8,074 bases of DNA from Bacteroidales bacterium (GTDB taxonomy: Bacteria > Bacteroidota > Bacteroidia > Bacteroidales > Muribaculaceae). Each line of letters begins with the position of its first letter. Position 1 is the stretch's first letter. The stretch is taken from the NCBI GenBank assembly GCA_900755985.1, contig CAAEIL010000237.1:1-8074 (forward strand). Direction: 5' to 3'. Positions 6,259 through 8,074 of this stretch are shown one piece after another. The position numbers were made by a program, and so were the translations under genes. Under the pieces are notes generated by a model. The model made no database searches, was not told the origin of the DNA, and saw nothing but the letters and a program-made list of their open reading frames with translations.

Positions 6259-7218
6259 TTATTCGCCGGACATGAGGAACCGTTCGGCTTCGAGGGCGGC
6301 GCGGCATCCTGAACCGGCAGCTATGACTGCTTGTTGGAAAACCGGGTCGGCGACATCACCGGCAGCAAATATGCCCGGGATATTGGTGGCTGTGGAGTTG
6401 GCTTTGGTTTTGATGAAGCCCCTGGCATCGGTCTCTATGAAGTTGCTGAATATGGCGCTGTTGGGCTTGTGGCCGATGGCGAGGAAGAAACCGTCGATAT
6501 CAATGTCAAATCGCTGCTCGCGTTCGGTACCGAGGTGCTCGACAAGGTGTGCGCCCTGAACGACTTCATCGCCGAAGAGACCTACGGTGTTGGTGTTGAA
6601 GAGAACGGTTATTTTTGGGTTTTCGAGCACGCGGCGCTGCATAACCTTAGAGGCTCGCAGGTAGTCTTTGCGTACAATCAGATAGACCTTTTCGGCAAGC
6701 GTAGACAGGTACAGGGCTTCTTCGCAGGCGGTGTCTCCGCCGCCGACAACCGCAACTTTCTTCTTGCGGTAGAAGAAGCCGTCACAGACTGCACAAGCCG
6801 AAACGCCCATGCCTTTGTATTTTTCCTCGTCGGGGAGACCGAGGTAAGCGGCCGAGGCGCCGGTAGCGATGATGACGGTGTCGGCGGTGATATGGAGCGA
6901 CGAGCCGACGCGAGCTTTGAAAGGTCGCTGTGTGAAGTCGACTTCGGTGACGAACCCCGAGCGGATGTCGGCTCCGAATCGTAGAGCCTGTTCGCGCATG
7001 TCGGCCATCATCTGATTACCGTCGACCCCATGGGGATAACCCGGGAAGTTCTCGACTTCGGACGTGGTGGTGAGCTGGCCGCCGGGCTGGTTACCCTCGA
7101 TGAGCAGGGGATTGAGGTTGGCGCGCGAGGCGTATATGGCGGCGGTGTATCCGGCGGGGCCGGAGCCTATGATGAGACAGCGTGTGCTAATCTGTTCGGT
7201 GGTGTTTTCTGCAGTCAT
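6259..7218 (-). CDS. trxB: Thioredoxin reductase (NADPH)
   Basis: TrxB uses NADPH and FAD to reduce cytoplasmic thioredoxin, which in turn supplies ribonucleotide reductase, methionine sulfoxide reductases and DsbD. The 319 residues match the usual low-molecular-weight bacterial enzyme. The FAD-binding GSGPAG is at 18-23, and the second FAD segment GIFAAGDVAD at 282-291 is followed by QQAVIAAGSGC. The NADPH-binding GGGDTA (159-164) is followed by RKDYLRASK (183-191). The redox pair is Cys142-Ala-Val-Cys145 in SACAVCDGFFY (codons 6784-6795); E. coli has CATC. Nothing is missing or broken. The start at ATG 7216-7218 leaves a short N-terminal extension of about 12 residues before the first beta strand, which is normal. 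The gene lies 42 bases after lolA and 21 bases before the secreted DsbD-alpha paralogue, so a shared mRNA with these redox genes is likely. No thioredoxin gene (trxA) is in the window. Confidence 0.96.
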   Translation of the reverse strand: MTAENTTEQISTRCLIIGSGPAGYTAAIYASRANLNPLLIEGNQPGGQLTTTSEVENFPGYPHGVDGNQMMADMREQALRFGADIRSGFVTEVDFTQRPFKARVGSSLHITADTVIIATGASAAYLGLPDEEKYKGMGVSACAVCDGFFYRKKKVAVVGGGDTACEEALYLSTLAEKVYLIVRKDYLRASKVMQRRVLENPKITVLFNTNTVGLFGDEVVQGAHLVEHLGTEREQRFDIDIDGFFLAIGHKPNSAIFSNFIETDARGFIKTKANSTATNIPGIFAAGDVADPVFQQAVIAAGSGCRAALEAERFLMSGE

Positions 7219-7260
7219 GATGTTGCGGATTATATGTTTATGAGCGGTCGTGCTGCGAAG

Positions 7261-7878
7261 TCAGCGCAGGTCGATGAGCTCGTACTGAGGATATTTCTTG
7301 GGGTTGTACGTGAAGTAAGAAGCGGGCAGAGCCTTACCCTTGGCCGTTGAGGTGATGATGACGCTCGAAGCGTTGCGGTCGGAGGTCGAGAACTCGATGC
7401 GCGTGGGCAGGTAGGTGCCGGCGTCGACGGTTACTGTGGCCGAGCTGATATAGCTGCCCTTGCGACGCGGCGACAGGAGAATCTTGAATTTCCCGGCGCC
7501 CGAGGGTTGCATCTTGGCCGCGAAGAACTGTTTGTGCTTTGATATCAGGGCAAAGGGGTTGGATTCGAGAATCTCGGAGGCCGAAGGCTTAGTCAGCGAG
7601 ACTTCGTCTTCGGACTTCTGTAGAACCCATTGGTGTGTGCCATTGTACCATATACACAACTGCGGGGTGTCGAAGTAGAAGTAGTTGCCCGACATGGTAA
7701 TGGTGCCGGCTCCCGAGCCTGCCGAACCGGTGAATTTGAAACGGACGGTCATCGAGCCGGAGGCGAGGAGGTTCTGAGCGGTCTTGTCCAGAACTTGCTC
7801 GGCCGAGGCTGCCGATGTGGCAAGCGGCGTCAGCACGCTTGCCAGCAAAACAATGAGAGATAGGAGGAACTTTTTCAT
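7261..7878 (-). CDS. lolA: LolA-like periplasmic outer-membrane lipoprotein carrier
   Basis: This is a predicted periplasmic chaperone that carries lipoproteins from the inner membrane towards the outer membrane. The 205 residues begin with a signal peptide (MKKFLLSL..., cleavage probably at ASA/EQ after residue 26). The mature part has the alternating beta-strand pattern of the LolA fold: a first amphipathic strand pair around 43-62, SGNYFYFDTPQLCIWYNG (63-80), WVLQKSEDEVSLTKP (84-98), then SNPFALI (106-112), and later strands near 130-176. This matches the Bacteroidetes LolA-like carrier family, which is diverged from proteobacterial LolA, so the assignment is from pattern and context rather than close identity. 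It follows the end of ftsK by 74 bases, an arrangement also seen in proteobacteria, where lolA commonly lies next to ftsK. One Cys (75) is in the mature chain and there is no lipobox. The function is likely but not certain. Confidence 0.85.
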   Translation of the reverse strand: MKKFLLSLIVLLASVLTPLATSAASAEQVLDKTAQNLLASGSMTVRFKFTGSAGSGAGTITMSGNYFYFDTPQLCIWYNGTHQWVLQKSEDEVSLTKPSASEILESNPFALISKHKQFFAAKMQPSGAGKFKILLSPRRKGSYISSATVTVDAGTYLPTRIEFSTSDRNASSVIITSTAKGKALPASYFTYNPKKYPQYELIDLR

Positions 7879-7952
7879 AACGTAAGTAAGAACGCTGAGG
7901 ATGAGAGTAATGTTTATGAAATGGGGCGCAGAGGTGCAAAGGCGTCGGTACG

Positions 7953-8074
7953 TCAGTAGGGTTTGTTTTCGAGAATGAGGTCGAGTGTGGGGCCGTCGAC
8001 GAGGATGTTGCGGGGTTTGGCACCGACGGCGGGACCGACGATGCCTGAGGCTTCCATCTGGTCCATGATTTTGC
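7953..8074 (-). CDS. ftsK: DNA translocase FtsK, C-terminal gamma domain (5' partial on its own strand)
   Basis: Only the last 39 codons are in the window. The frame starts at base 8072 (the two edge bases complete a codon outside) and ends with TGA at 7953-7955. The peptide begins KIMDQMEASGIVGPAVGAKP and continues with PRNILVD, then ends in LENKPY. This is the winged-helix gamma region at the very C-terminus of FtsK/SpoIIIE translocases, where the M-(E/D)-x-x-G-I-(V/I)-G-P segment followed by a basic KPR is highly conserved. In the full protein this domain reads the orientation sequences on the chromosome and directs the ATPase motor during terminus segregation and dimer resolution at the septum. 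The motor and membrane domains lie beyond the right edge. The ORF is too short for a length-based call, so the evidence is the motif plus the lolA neighbour. Confidence 0.9.
   Translation of the reverse strand, partial: KIMDQMEASGIVGPAVGAKPRNILVDGPTLDLILENKPY

Noticed and set aside
7909..7940. A possible Bacteroidetes promoter before lolA on the minus strand: TTTG (7940-7937), then 20 bases, then TAAACATT.
   Set aside because: The spacing suits the TTTG / TAnnTTTG consensus, but the -7 element matches at only three of six fixed positions, which is too weak to call in a 74-base gap.
1..8074. Looked for an undescribed defence, mobile or secondary-metabolite system.
   Set aside because: Every substantial frame belongs to a known housekeeping family, and there are no direct-repeat arrays, integrase, transposase, toxin or phage genes, so no novel multi-gene system can be supported here.

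Overview
The window looks like an ordinary chromosomal housekeeping stretch from a Bacteroidota species, most likely of the order Bacteroidales and possibly a Muribaculaceae-like gut organism. This is inferred from three things. The proteins have a Bacteroidales character: a LolA-like carrier just after ftsK, a DsbD with a Bacteroidetes-type N-terminal domain, and a small Cys-rich membrane protein. The starts mostly lack convincing Shine-Dalgarno sequences. The coding sequence is fairly GC-rich. I saw no mobile element, CRISPR array, tRNA, rRNA or phage gene, and no gene-free stretch longer than about 75 bases.

Layout. The left edge (2-505, plus strand) is the C-terminal proteolytic domain of the Lon protease, followed by a hairpin plus T-tract terminator. 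Everything else runs on the minus strand as one closely spaced, co-directional row. In transcription order it is: the last 39 codons of an FtsK-type DNA translocase (right edge), a LolA-like periplasmic lipoprotein carrier, thioredoxin reductase (trxB), a stand-alone secreted DsbD alpha-type domain protein, full-length DsbD, the nucleotide pyrophosphohydrolase MazG, DNA topoisomerase III (topB), and a 55-residue membrane protein with a Cys-rich tail that converges on lon. Gaps between genes are 74, 42, 21, 58, 47, 28 and 9 bases, which fits one or a few polycistronic transcripts.

How the genes fit together. The middle of the row is a coherent thiol-redox set. TrxB passes NADPH electrons to cytoplasmic thioredoxin. 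DsbD carries thiol electrons across the inner membrane to the periplasm. The small secreted protein resembles the DsbD N-terminal domain and may accept or relay them. LolA handles outer-membrane lipoproteins. FtsK, TopB, MazG and Lon are chromosome-segregation, topology, nucleotide-sanitation and proteostasis genes with no obvious direct link to that set.

I did not find a clearly undescribed system. The points most worth a second look are the tandem DsbD-alpha paralogue, the orphan Cys-rich small membrane protein, and the lon terminator lying inside the 3' end of that convergent gene.
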